64,000 bases of DNA. It comes from Ophiocordyceps camponoti-saundersi (nom. inval.) (lineage: Eukaryota > Ascomycota > Sordariomycetes > Hypocreales > Ophiocordycipitaceae). A program made the translations under genes and the position numbers. This document shows, piece after piece, positions 41,732 through 50,746 of the stretch. Numbering within the stretch: the first letter of the stretch is position 1; every line of letters begins with the position of its first letter. The notes under the pieces are model-generated. The model was given only the letters and a program-made list of their open reading frames with translations. It was not told the DNA's origin and searched no databases. The stretch is taken from assembly GCA_003339415.1 (NCBI GenBank), contig PDHQ01000020.1, positions 250,500 to 314,499 on the forward strand. Reading direction: 5' to 3'.

Positions 41732-44059
41732 ATGTCTTCCGAAAAGCCACCGCCGGGCTTCCCCGATATCGAGGCGAAGCTAGCAAAGCCCGTCAAGCAG
41801 TCAGCTTTTGAACGAGCCAAGGCGGAGGCCGAAGCGAAGCGAAAACGTGACGAGGCCGAAACCGCAGCCGTATACGAAGAATTTGTCCGCAGCTTCGAGC
41901 AGGACGACGATGAAGGTAGCCGTAGGGGCGGCTTCCAGGGGGCGCCCCAGCGCACGCGGAATCACTTTGGTGGTCCTCCGCCCTCGTCGAGCCTGGCGAC
42001 GGGGAAGCGTCATTTTGCCATGACGGGCTCCAAGAAGAGCGGACCGGGCACGCTGGGTCCCGTTCCCACGTCCTACGGTACGAAGAGATCCTTCAACGAG
42101 TATTCGGGGGAGCAGAGGGGTCGTCTGGCCGGCACGTATCAGGATGCCGTGAGCGGCTCCATGTCCGTTTCCGAGGCCTTCAACCACGCGAGCGACGATG
42201 AGGACGATTTGCAGCGGGACGCCATGGAGCGTGCGGAGCTCAAGGCTATCGCCAAAGCCCAGCTTATGCTGTCCAACATGCCTCCCGGCACGTCGCCAGC
42301 GGCCATCAAGGCCCTGATCCCCGACACGCTAACGGTCGACGCCGTCAGGATCGAGCCGCCCACGGGCCCCGGCAGCGAAAAGAAGCGTATCAACGCAGTC
42401 GTGACCCTTTCGAGGGAATCTCCTGGAAGCGCTTTGGACGCCGCTATCAGTACGCTTCACAATCGGTACCTGGGGTGCGGCTTCTACCTGTCGGTGCATC
42501 GGCATCTGTCATCGGCCGTCTCCAACACCCTGTCGACGCTGCCCTCTTCATCGTCGGCCGCCCAGCCTTTTGGCGCTAAGCGTGCGGAGCAAAAACCCGC
42601 ACCACACAAGCTCAGCGGTCCACATGGTTACCGCGGCGGCTTTGCCCCACCGTCTTCCTACCATCAAGCCGGCAGCGGCTCTCGGTCGTCGCGGTTCTAC
42701 GTGCCCGCGACGGCACCAGACGACATACGCACTCTTCGACTGATACACAAGACGGTCGAGCGCGTCCTCGAATACGGCCATGATTTCGAGGCGCTGCTCA
42801 TGTCAAGACCTCAGGTTCAGCGCGAAGAGAAATGGGCTTGGCTGTGGGACTCGACAAGCGCGGGCGGCATTTGGTACCGCTGGCGACTCTGGGTACTCAC
42901 GACGGGATACAAGATCCGGCCCAAACGGGAGCCTCAGGTTGGTATTTTCGAGGACAGCTCTCCGTGGCAGGTGCCCGATCCGCTGGCGTTCGAGTTCGTC
43001 AGCCAGCTCGATGAGTTTGTCTCTGACGCCGAATACAACTCTTCGGACGACGAGGATATGGACCGCGATGCCCCCCGCGAGAACAACGTGGGAGAAGTGG
43101 AACGACCTTTTCTCACCCCACTGGAAAAGGCCAAGCTCGTCCATCTTTTGGCTCGGCTACCGGTGAGTCTGACCAAGATCCGCAAAGGGGACGTCGCCAG
43201 GGTCACGGCTTTTGCTCTCATGCACGCCGACCGGGGACCGGGCGAGGTTGTCGACCTGATCGTCTCCAACATTGGAAAGCCATTTGCATTCACGAGCGCC
43301 GGCGGCGAAAAGAAGAATAAAGAGAACAAAGAAGCACGGCAGGCTACCGGCACAGAAGATGGGTCCGCGATGGAGGGACCAGACACCAGCGCCGGCAGCT
43401 TGATAGGTTTGTACGTCGTCAGCGACATTTTGTCGTCGTCGTCAACGACCGTCTTCCGGCACGCCTGGAGGTTTCGAGGACAGTTCGAAAAGGCGCTCAA
43501 GGATTACCAAGTTTTCGAGTTCCTCGGCACGATGCCGGAAAAGAACGGCTGGGGGCGGTTGCGGGCAGAGAAGTGGAAACGCAGCATCGGCCTCGTGCTG
43601 AACCTTTGGGAGGGTTGGTGCGTATTCCCTGGCAAGGCACACGAGCAGTTCGTCTCGGCGTTTGAGAAGCCGCCGCCGATCAAGACGGACGAGACCTCGA
43701 TCAAGGGTAAGTCGACGCTTCCGGAGGCCCCCACGGCGCTCAAAGAGGCAGCGATGCCGGGCAAGGTGGAAGAGAATGTGAAGGAGCAGCAGAAGGACGA
43801 AGTCATGAAGGATAAGGACGACGACGATGACGACGACGTGAGGGGTGAGCCAATTGGCGATGACGAAGACGAAATCATGGGTGACTCGCTGAACGACGAC
43901 GACATCATGAAAGCACTGATGGGCGGCCGAGGCGGTTCGGCTCAATGCGAAGGGAGTGAGACGGCGGCGAATCAAGATGCCTCTGAGAACGGACGGGGCC
44001 GAAAGCGGATGCGGGCGGTAGACATGTTTGCCGAGTCAGACGGATCCGAGGGCCAGTAG
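41732..44059 (+). CDS. U2 snRNP-associated SURP/CID-domain protein (SR140/U2SURP-like)
   Basis: Single exon, 775 residues, likely a nuclear splicing factor bound to U2 snRNP. The N-terminal helix with FERAKAEAEAKRKRDEAETA and VYEEFVRSFE is characteristic of the SR140 family. A SURP module spans about residues 330-395 (TLRLIHKTVERVLEYGHDFE, then WLWDSTSAGGIWYRWRLW). A CID-type helical domain follows at about 460-620 (LTPLEKAKLVHLLARLPVSL, VVDLIVSNIG). The region before SURP (VVTLSRESPGSALDAAIS, LGCGFYLSVHRHLSS) sits where animal SR140 has an RRM but lacks clear RNP motifs. The C terminus is acidic (DKDDDDDDDVRGE). The start ATG has a good context (GCAACCATGTC). Confidence 0.9.
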   Translation: MSSEKPPPGFPDIEAKLAKPVKQSAFERAKAEAEAKRKRDEAETAAVYEEFVRSFEQDDDEGSRRGGFQGAPQRTRNHFGGPPPSSSLATGKRHFAMTGSKKSGPGTLGPVPTSYGTKRSFNEYSGEQRGRLAGTYQDAVSGSMSVSEAFNHASDDEDDLQRDAMERAELKAIAKAQLMLSNMPPGTSPAAIKALIPDTLTVDAVRIEPPTGPGSEKKRINAVVTLSRESPGSALDAAISTLHNRYLGCGFYLSVHRHLSSAVSNTLSTLPSSSSAAQPFGAKRAEQKPAPHKLSGPHGYRGGFAPPSSYHQAGSGSRSSRFYVPATAPDDIRTLRLIHKTVERVLEYGHDFEALLMSRPQVQREEKWAWLWDSTSAGGIWYRWRLWVLTTGYKIRPKREPQVGIFEDSSPWQVPDPLAFEFVSQLDEFVSDAEYNSSDDEDMDRDAPRENNVGEVERPFLTPLEKAKLVHLLARLPVSLTKIRKGDVARVTAFALMHADRGPGEVVDLIVSNIGKPFAFTSAGGEKKNKENKEARQATGTEDGSAMEGPDTSAGSLIGLYVVSDILSSSSTTVFRHAWRFRGQFEKALKDYQVFEFLGTMPEKNGWGRLRAEKWKRSIGLVLNLWEGWCVFPGKAHEQFVSAFEKPPPIKTDETSIKGKSTLPEAPTALKEAAMPGKVEENVKEQQKDEVMKDKDDDDDDDVRGEPIGDDEDEIMGDSLNDDDIMKALMGGRGGSAQCEGSETAANQDASENGRGRKRMRAVDMFAESDGSEGQ

Positions 44060-45435
44060 AGAAAGTTTTCCTCTGCCGGTCACAGCTCAGGGGCTTTTAG
44101 GGGATGTTCATGATGATGATGATGATCATGACGATGAAGGGGCGGCTGCTACGTGTTTGTATGTACCTAGATAGTAGGTGTGTTCACTGACCGATCCACC
44201 TATTTGCTTTCGCAGACACGATGTAGGTAGGCGTAAGACATGTGCGTACATACACACACATGTATGTATGTATGTATGGAGTAAGGTATGTGTACGTTCG
44301 TGTCTGAACCGCGATAGTAGAAAAAAACAAGACATACAGGTATCAAGATTCTCTCCTTTGACGATGCTGTATCGACGGACGAGGCTAGCCGTAGAGGTGC
44401 ATAGCCACGATAAGCCAATGGAAACGTGCTCATTAACCGGGGTCGCGCCGGCGCGGGATTGGAGAGGGTCGAGCGGACTCGCGTCAGTGGGCACTTGGCA
44501 TTTATATACACATCTGTGCACGTGGGATTCCCTTTTTAATTTTTTCATCTTCTCTTCCCTTTGACGAGAGGCCGTTTCAACGGAAGGAGGATCCGCCCGG
44601 ATGTTACGGACGACTGACGAGAGGGAGCCCCTCTCAGGGTTGTGTCTTAGGGAGTGTGGGTTAGAACTTACAGGGGAGAATGGGAATTTTCAGGTGAGAG
44701 GATGGGGGTGCAGGTGAGCGTATAGGGTAAGTCGGTGGGCCCGCGTCTTCTGCCTCGGCGAACGTCGCTTCTTGGCTAACGTTACCTTGGAACAGCCCGC
44801 TTGAAAGCTGGGAGACCGACTACTAGGTAGGTCCTAGGCAGTAGGCGGTAGGTGGTAGGTGGTATTTAGAGGTTCGCAAGGCAGAGGCCGAGACGGACGG
44901 GGAGCCTCTCTCTCCTCTTCTTACTAGACGGTACCCGCTACCGCCGTCTCCTCTCCTCGAGTAGTACGGAATTCGGATGGACTCCCTTGGTCTCTCTCAC
45001 TCACTCTCTCTCATACACACTCTCTCTTTTCTGTCTGCCTTGTGGCCTCCTCCTCCCTTCTGTACGAAAATATACGACCTTGACACTCCACAGAGTCCAC
45101 TCACGAGTCACGACCGTGATTGTTTTTTTTTTTTCCCACTTCGTCAATTCGGTTGCTTTGATTGAACTTTCCTTTACTTTTTTTTTCCTTTCTTCTTTAC
45201 CTCGTTGGTCGTCGTTGGTCTCTCCCTGCGCCTCACCTCGACCCTGGGAACCTCGATTCTAGCAACGACTTTTCAGATAACGATACGGGCGCATCGTCGC
45301 ACCCGTTCGTCGCCCGGTGCCGACGTGGATGCTTCTTCGAGTCGATGCCCTCGCCCACGCCGAGAAGGAGAGACGCCTTTCATCATACCCAACACCTCCC
45401 TCGCTAAGCAGCTTCGTCGTGCGACTTGATCCGTC
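44060..45435. other. Intergenic region / promoter of the copper-fist gene
   Basis: Contains (GAT)n at 44110-44125, (TATG)n at 44262-44278, a TAGGTAGG cluster near 44825-44865 and a long pyrimidine-rich leader from 44980. I see no gene. Confidence 0.4.
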
Positions 45436-46952
45436 ATGCCTCTCATTAACGGACAAAAGATGGCTTGGTAAGTCCTTGAGGGGAAAAAAATCCTGTATTT
45501 TTAAAACGGGTCTTCCGGCTTTGCGGGCTGACGAACTTGACCCCTCCTCCCCCTCCCTCCTACCCCCCTTTTTACCCTTCCGTCAGCGAGCCTTGTATCC
45601 GTGGACATCGGTCGACCAAATGTACGCACGCGAACGAGAGGCTTATGGTGCCCGTTCGAAAGCCGGGCCGACCCTTGAGCTCATGTCCGCACCCGTCGTC
45701 GCGCGCGTGTTCGTGCGCCGCCGTTACGGCCGCCATCCCGAGGAAGCAGAAATGCCGCTGTGGCACCGCCCCTTCGGATGGGAGTGACGACGGCGACGCT
45801 GCCTCTGCCAGCCCCTCCAAGTCCGCCTTTCGAGTCCACAAACAGGGGGGCCCAAAGACGGTCCCCGTCGACGTCGCCGGCCTCGAGAGGATGGACGCCG
45901 GTCAGCTCAACATATCGTACAGGCCATCGGCTCCCGTGCCCATGTACCGGGGTCTGAGTCTGACGCCCACTGACAAGAGCTCCTTCAGCAGCCCCGAGGA
46001 GCCCGCCTTATCCATGTTCCCTTATCCCGTCCCGACCTCGACTTCGCACCTGCGCACGACAAACGGTTGCTCCCCGACGCCGCAAAACGGGGGCGGCTGC
46101 TGCGGGGCCGCTACTAACGGTCATCCGCCCGTTGTTAATGGCTCGTCAGCCGACTTGTGCTCCAAAGCTACCACCGACTCTTCCGAGAATGCGCCGCCCC
46201 CGATAGTGCCCGCCGTCGTACAGCAGCAGCAGCAGCAGCCGCACACCAACGGCTCCGTCTTGGCGCCTCTCCAAGCCATATATCCCTACCTTTCCCAGCC
46301 AACAATCTTCAACTATCCTCCGCAATTCGGCTCCTTCCTGCAGCCTCTTCAGCCGGAGCAGTGGAAGCAATTCATGGCCGCCATGAACCTCGCCCAGCCG
46401 GTGACGACGCCCTTCGCCTTTGACATGCCGGCAGCAGGGTCCTTTGGTGGCGCGACTGCACCTTCCAATGGCGCATCTTGGACTTCACATCGGTGCACTT
46501 GCGGAGATGCCTGCCAGTGCGTCGGATGCGCTGCCCACCCTTACAACGAGGCGACGCAGGACTATGTGCGTTCGGCGTGGAACACCATGGTCGAGGAGGG
46601 ACAAAAACCACGTGTCGAGAGCGACGGTGCGGCTAACGCCGTCGACAACGGCATCACCTCCAATGGCTGCTGCGGCCCTCAGAACACGACCGAGGCGGCG
46701 TCGAGCCGGGCCGATGGCACCCTGTCGCCTCCAGCACCGCAGACGCCGTCGGACGGGACGTCGGGGCTCGGCGAAGAGCAAACACTGTCGGCCACCGACT
46801 TCTTCTTCGTCAGCTATCCCTTTGGTGAATCTTGCGCGGGAGACACGGCGAGCTGTCCCTGCGGTGACGACTGTCAATGCATCGGATGCGCCATTCACAA
46901 CGCACCTTTGCCGCAGCCGACGGACGCGCACGAAGGCACGGCGCCGGCTTAG
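45436..46952 (+). CDS. Copper-fist copper-sensing transcription factor (Mac1/CUF1/GRISEA type)
   Basis: Model: exons 45436-45467 and 45587-46952, 465 residues. Joining the exons restores the copper fist: MPLINGQKMAC-EPCIRGHRSTKC, then KPGRPLSSCPH and CSCAAV. The intron splits the first zinc cysteine codon. Two copper-binding cysteine boxes follow: CTCGDACQCVGCAAH (about nt 46498-46542) and CPCGDDCQCIGCAIH (about 46857-46901). Both fit C-x-C-x3-C-x-C-x2-C-x2-H as in Mac1-type activators. Two boxes rather than one point to the copper-starvation activator of high-affinity uptake genes. The middle is Pro/Ser/Gln-rich with a poly-Gln run. A further CRC motif (KQKCRCGTAPSDG) near the fist is atypical. 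A target site in its own promoter was not found by eye. Confidence 0.92.
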
Positions 46953-47419
46953 CTCAAACGAGGAGAGAGAGGAGGGCGCTGGCTGGAACTGGGCTATGAG
47001 GGACTGTGCATTTTTTGATGAAAAGCAATGGATGGCAATCTGTCTACACTGGCAGAGCAAATGTGGCTGATATGATCGATACCCCGGGATAGGTTTGGCG
47101 GGGACCTTGGCTTTTATTATAGACAGACGAGCTGTGCTGCACACAAACATGTGATATACGGCCATTAATTGCCCACGATCTGCTGCCACTGGCCACCCCA
47201 TGTACATATGTATGTGTGTCTAAGCCCGCTTACATAAGGAATCGCCTTGTGGCGCAGCCTTTTGCTCGATGGAGCCGACGCCATCTCTCGTCTTCATCCT
47301 CACGTGGGGTTTGCGATGATCGATCTGACGTCCTCGAATGCGGATGACGATATCTTTACGCATTCAAAGACTGCGCGTCGTCGCCAGGGCCTCATATAAG
47401 GCACGGACGAGCTGCGACG
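46953..47419. other. Intergenic spacer
   Basis: Copper-fist 3' flank and promoter of the next gene. I see nothing distinctive. Confidence 0.4.
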
Positions 47420-48646
47420 ATGCCCCGAACGTCTGCGCGACAGGACGGAAGCTCTCGACGGCGTCACTCTCGGCCCGATGGGACGCTCGACGCCAAAGAC
47501 CGCTTCTACCGGCCAGTGAACGAACCCGAATCTGAAGGTTGGCTTTCGTCGCGGAAGAGGCGCAGGAGCGCGTCTCCAGAGGGTAAAATTAAGGATTCAA
47601 AGAGGAGTCAACCCCTGGACAGCGACGCCAAGCCAACGCGGGAGCAACGCCATCACGATCGAGGGCAAGCAACCGGCGCGACCGTACAGCTCCCGTTTTC
47701 GGCGCGGCCGCTGGTCAAGGCCGACTTGCAGGCATTCGGATCGCTCTTCGCTTACTACCTCGGGGTACAGAAGTGCAAAAATGCATACGACATGGGCGAG
47801 CGGGAGCTTAGGGGTAGATGGAAGAGCTTTGTTCGCAGGTGGAATAGCAACCGGCTTGCCGAGGGCTGGTACGATCCGGACACGTTTGCGCGGATAGCGA
47901 AATTGGAGGAGGAAGGATGGGGTGAAGATGCGGAAGAGGAAGACGATTATCTGGGCCCGACAGCAGCGGGCAAGAGAGATGTTGGGCGATCGGCAGCGAG
48001 AGCGGCATCGGCGGATGATGACGACGATAATGACGATGCAGATGACGATAATGAAGATGACGAGGACGACTACGGTCCGACTCCGCCTCAAAACACGAGC
48101 TCCCGGCGTCGCGTCGGCGCCAAAATCCCGTCCATCCAAGACTTGGCGCTTCGCGACGAGCTGATCCGGGAATCACAAGAAGCCGAGCGATCGGCCCTCA
48201 GGGCGGCGCGCAAAGCCGACAGAAAAGAGCAGAAAGAAAGGCTGGAGGAGATAGCGCCGCGGGCGGAAGCGGGAACGCACGAGCGCAAAGTCGAGAAGCG
48301 GCGCGAGACCAACGACAAGATGCGCCAGTTCCGCGACAAGAGTCCCGGAATGGAGGCTAGCAACGACAAGGAAATCATGGGCGGCGGCGACTCGGTTGAA
48401 GAGTACAGGCAGATGAAAGCTAGGGAGAGAAGACGCAAATCGGAGCGGCAGATCAGACGAGAGCAGTTGGAGAGGGCGCAGAAGGAGATGACGGAAGCGA
48501 AGCGTAGGGCGTGGCAGCTCCGGGAGGAGGGGACGATCAACATGCTGAGGGAACTGGCGAGGCAGCGCTTCGGGGGAGGAGTCGGAGGGATTGGGGATAG
48601 AGAGGAGGCGGGCCGGGAGAGGGAGAGGGAGAGGGATGGATTGTGA
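47420..48646 (+). CDS. Conserved charged fungal protein, HEL117-like, function unknown
   Basis: Single exon, 408 residues. The conserved core is about residues 95-170: a helical block (LQAFGSLFAYYLGVQK) followed by RELRGRWKSFVRRWNSNRLAEGWYD. A very acidic stretch follows (DDDDDNDDADDDNEDDEDDYGP), then a segment KIPSIQDLALRDELIRESQE and a basic coiled coil to the end. Fungal homologues are often labelled RNA helicase HEL117, but I see no helicase motif (no Walker A or DEAD box), so the label should not be taken as function. The charge pattern suggests a nuclear protein. The C-terminal RERERERD repeats are simple-sequence. Confidence 0.75.
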   Translation: MPRTSARQDGSSRRRHSRPDGTLDAKDRFYRPVNEPESEGWLSSRKRRRSASPEGKIKDSKRSQPLDSDAKPTREQRHHDRGQATGATVQLPFSARPLVKADLQAFGSLFAYYLGVQKCKNAYDMGERELRGRWKSFVRRWNSNRLAEGWYDPDTFARIAKLEEEGWGEDAEEEDDYLGPTAAGKRDVGRSAARAASADDDDDNDDADDDNEDDEDDYGPTPPQNTSSRRRVGAKIPSIQDLALRDELIRESQEAERSALRAARKADRKEQKERLEEIAPRAEAGTHERKVEKRRETNDKMRQFRDKSPGMEASNDKEIMGGGDSVEEYRQMKARERRRKSERQIRREQLERAQKEMTEAKRRAWQLREEGTINMLRELARQRFGGGVGGIGDREEAGRERERERDGL

Positions 48647-48860
48647 TGGTGATTTCTGGTTTTGCGTCGCGATCTGGCGATGACGACAGACGAAGCGTCC
48701 GTGTGGCGCAGACAAGGCTTTGTACCGATATCTCTATCATTGAGCGTGGCGGTGCCCAGCAAAATATTTTCTTGTCCCCAGCCTTGTCCCCAGCCTTGTC
48801 TACTATAATTTATCCCTCAGCTCCGGCATCTATCTGTGTATACACGTCTCTCGTCGCGCA

Positions 48861-49625
48861 ATGGACGACGATTACAGCACAGGCGGTCTCCTCTCGGAGC
48901 CGGAGGACTTCTACCCGCCGACGCCGCCGCCAACGACGCAGACTTACACGATGCACAGCGGCCGGACGCTGAATCTACACCTCGTAGGTCACAGCCCGAC
49001 GGAGGCGCACCATCTTTGGAACGGCGCCAAGCTAGCAGCCGACTTCTTCGAGAGGGCGCCGGAGACGGTCCGCGGCAGGACGGTGCTCGAGCTCGGGGCC
49101 GGGGCCGGCCTGCCTTCGCTGGTGGCTGCGGTCCTTGGGGCAAAAAAGGTGGTTGTCACCGACTTTCCTGACCCGGAGCTGGTGGCCAACATGCAGAAGA
49201 ACATCGACGCGTGTGATGACGAGGTCGGGGGCATCGTCGATGCTGTGGGCTTCGTCTGGGGCGCCGATTCGAGTCCTTTGACGGCCCGGTTAGGTTCGTC
49301 GTCGTCGTCGGCGGCCAAGTTCGACGTCGTCATATTGGCGGACCTCCTCTTCCGTCATTCAGAGCACGGGGCGCTGGTGAAGACGATACGCGAGACGCTT
49401 CGGCCGGCGAAGGACTGCTCTGCCTACGTCTTCTTCACTTCTTACCGGCCGTGGAAGCAGCATCTCGACATGGCTTTCTTCGACGTCGCTCGCGCAGCCG
49501 GTTTCGAAGTAGAGCAGATTGCTGAGCGGAAGCTTGATCGGCCCCTTTTCGACGACGATCCCGGCGACGTCGAGGTGCAGAAGACGGTTAAGGGGTTTGT
49601 CGTGCGGTGGCCCGCTCCTGTGTAG
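48861..49625 (+). CDS. EFM7: Protein N-terminal and lysine N-methyltransferase Efm7 (Nnt1 family)
   Basis: Single exon, 254 residues, class I SAM-dependent methyltransferase. In yeast Efm7 methylates the N terminus and Lys3 of elongation factor eEF1A. The N-terminal GGLLSEPEDFYPP matches the family's LF.EP.DF.PP opening. SAM motif I is VLELGAGAGLPSLVAAVLG (from residue ~74), with VTDFPDPELVANM as motif II. VVILADLLFRHSEH is the post-motif segment and HLWNGAKLAADF the conserved block before motif I. The length is normal for the family. The gene starts 214 bp after the upstream stop, so the promoter must be compact. Assignment to Efm7 rather than another Nnt1-like enzyme rests on the N-terminal motif. 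Confidence 0.88.
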   Translation: MDDDYSTGGLLSEPEDFYPPTPPPTTQTYTMHSGRTLNLHLVGHSPTEAHHLWNGAKLAADFFERAPETVRGRTVLELGAGAGLPSLVAAVLGAKKVVVTDFPDPELVANMQKNIDACDDEVGGIVDAVGFVWGADSSPLTARLGSSSSSAAKFDVVILADLLFRHSEHGALVKTIRETLRPAKDCSAYVFFTSYRPWKQHLDMAFFDVARAAGFEVEQIAERKLDRPLFDDDPGDVEVQKTVKGFVVRWPAPV

Positions 49626-49858
49626 CATTAGGCGGCTATGGATTGGCCCGATGATATCCGGCTGGCCCCGCTCGCTGTCAGCCCAGATTCTTGGAGAGTT
49701 CATCCATGCTATCTCGTCTTCGCGAGGGTTGGAAGACGAAGAACTATCGTCGATCAATTGATCGGCCTCGTTAGCTTTGACGCGCACACACGATTCAAAA
49801 GCACACGGACGACTACATACACACATACGATTTTGTTACTCGCTGATGTGCTCTCGGG

Positions 49859-50746
49859 ATGCCCGCAACTACTGACTCGGACGCCGCGGCGCGTCGTGCC
49901 GCCCTGGAGCGCGACGGCTTCGTCATCGTCCCGGCCATCATCGGCACCGACCGGCTCCAGACCCTGCGGGAGGCCAGCCGCAAAGTTGAGGCCCTCGCGC
50001 GCAGCGGACAGTGGCCGCACATTCGAACTGTCGGGAAGCAGTTTCCGCCGTGGGAGCCGACAGCGGACAAGGGCATATGGGGCGTCCAGCACCTGATGAA
50101 CCCGGCCCTTACCGGTAGTGACCTCTTCGCTGAGCTTTACTTTTCCGACGAGGTGCTGGCCATCGTGCGCCAGCTGCTTCAGTGTGAAGACGACGACCTC
50201 GTCATGGAGCTGTTCAACATGCTCGTCCGTCCGGACAGCGATTTCGAGCTGCGCTGGCACCGCGACGACATTCCCGCTGACGCCTCAGCCGAAGAAGAGA
50301 TGGACCGCTTATCCCGTCCGGCCTTTCACGCTCAGTACAATTTTGCGCTCTGGCCTGACGAGTCGCTCGTCGTCGTGCCCGGCTCGCATCGGCGCGCCCG
50401 GACCGAGACGGAGCGCCGGGCCGATCCCTTTGAGAAGGTACTTCCGGGCCAGCTTACGGTGCGGCTCGAGCCGGGCGACATTGTCTTCTACAACAACAAC
50501 ATCCTGCACCGCGGTGTCTACGACAGCACCAAGAACCGCATCACGCTTCATGGGTCTGTCGGACACGTGGACGGGAGCAATCTACGGGCCAGAAACGTGC
50601 TGCAGCACGGCGTGGGTGCTTGGGTCGACCAGCTCGATCTCTCCGGGCTCAAGGAAGGCGACAGACATCGCGCCGAGGACATGAGGGCGCGGCTGATCAA
50701 GATGGGTGGCGAGAGCGGCGACGTCGGCTTCTCGCTGCAGGGCTGA
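49859..50746 (+). CDS. Phytanoyl-CoA dioxygenase (PhyH) family Fe(II)/2-oxoglutarate oxygenase
   Basis: Single exon, 295 residues. The fold's iron ligands are visible: HxD in RWHRDDIPADAS (about residue 134) and the distal His in NNNILHRGVYD (about residue 217). The 2-oxoglutarate-binding Arg would be in KNRITLHGS. The N terminus FVIVPAIIGTDRLQTLREA and YNFALWPDESLVVVPGSHRR are also typical. Fungal family members range from phytanoyl-CoA hydroxylases to secondary-metabolite oxygenases. There is no C-terminal peroxisomal signal (ends FSLQG) and no biosynthetic cluster around it, so the substrate is unknown. The start at 49859 is the first in-frame ATG and fits the family length. Confidence 0.88.
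   Translation: MPATTDSDAAARRAALERDGFVIVPAIIGTDRLQTLREASRKVEALARSGQWPHIRTVGKQFPPWEPTADKGIWGVQHLMNPALTGSDLFAELYFSDEVLAIVRQLLQCEDDDLVMELFNMLVRPDSDFELRWHRDDIPADASAEEEMDRLSRPAFHAQYNFALWPDESLVVVPGSHRRARTETERRADPFEKVLPGQLTVRLEPGDIVFYNNNILHRGVYDSTKNRITLHGSVGHVDGSNLRARNVLQHGVGAWVDQLDLSGLKEGDRHRAEDMRARLIKMGGESGDVGFSLQG

Noticed and set aside
47420..48646. RNA helicase function for the HEL117-like protein
   Set aside because: No helicase motifs; the name is an inherited label.
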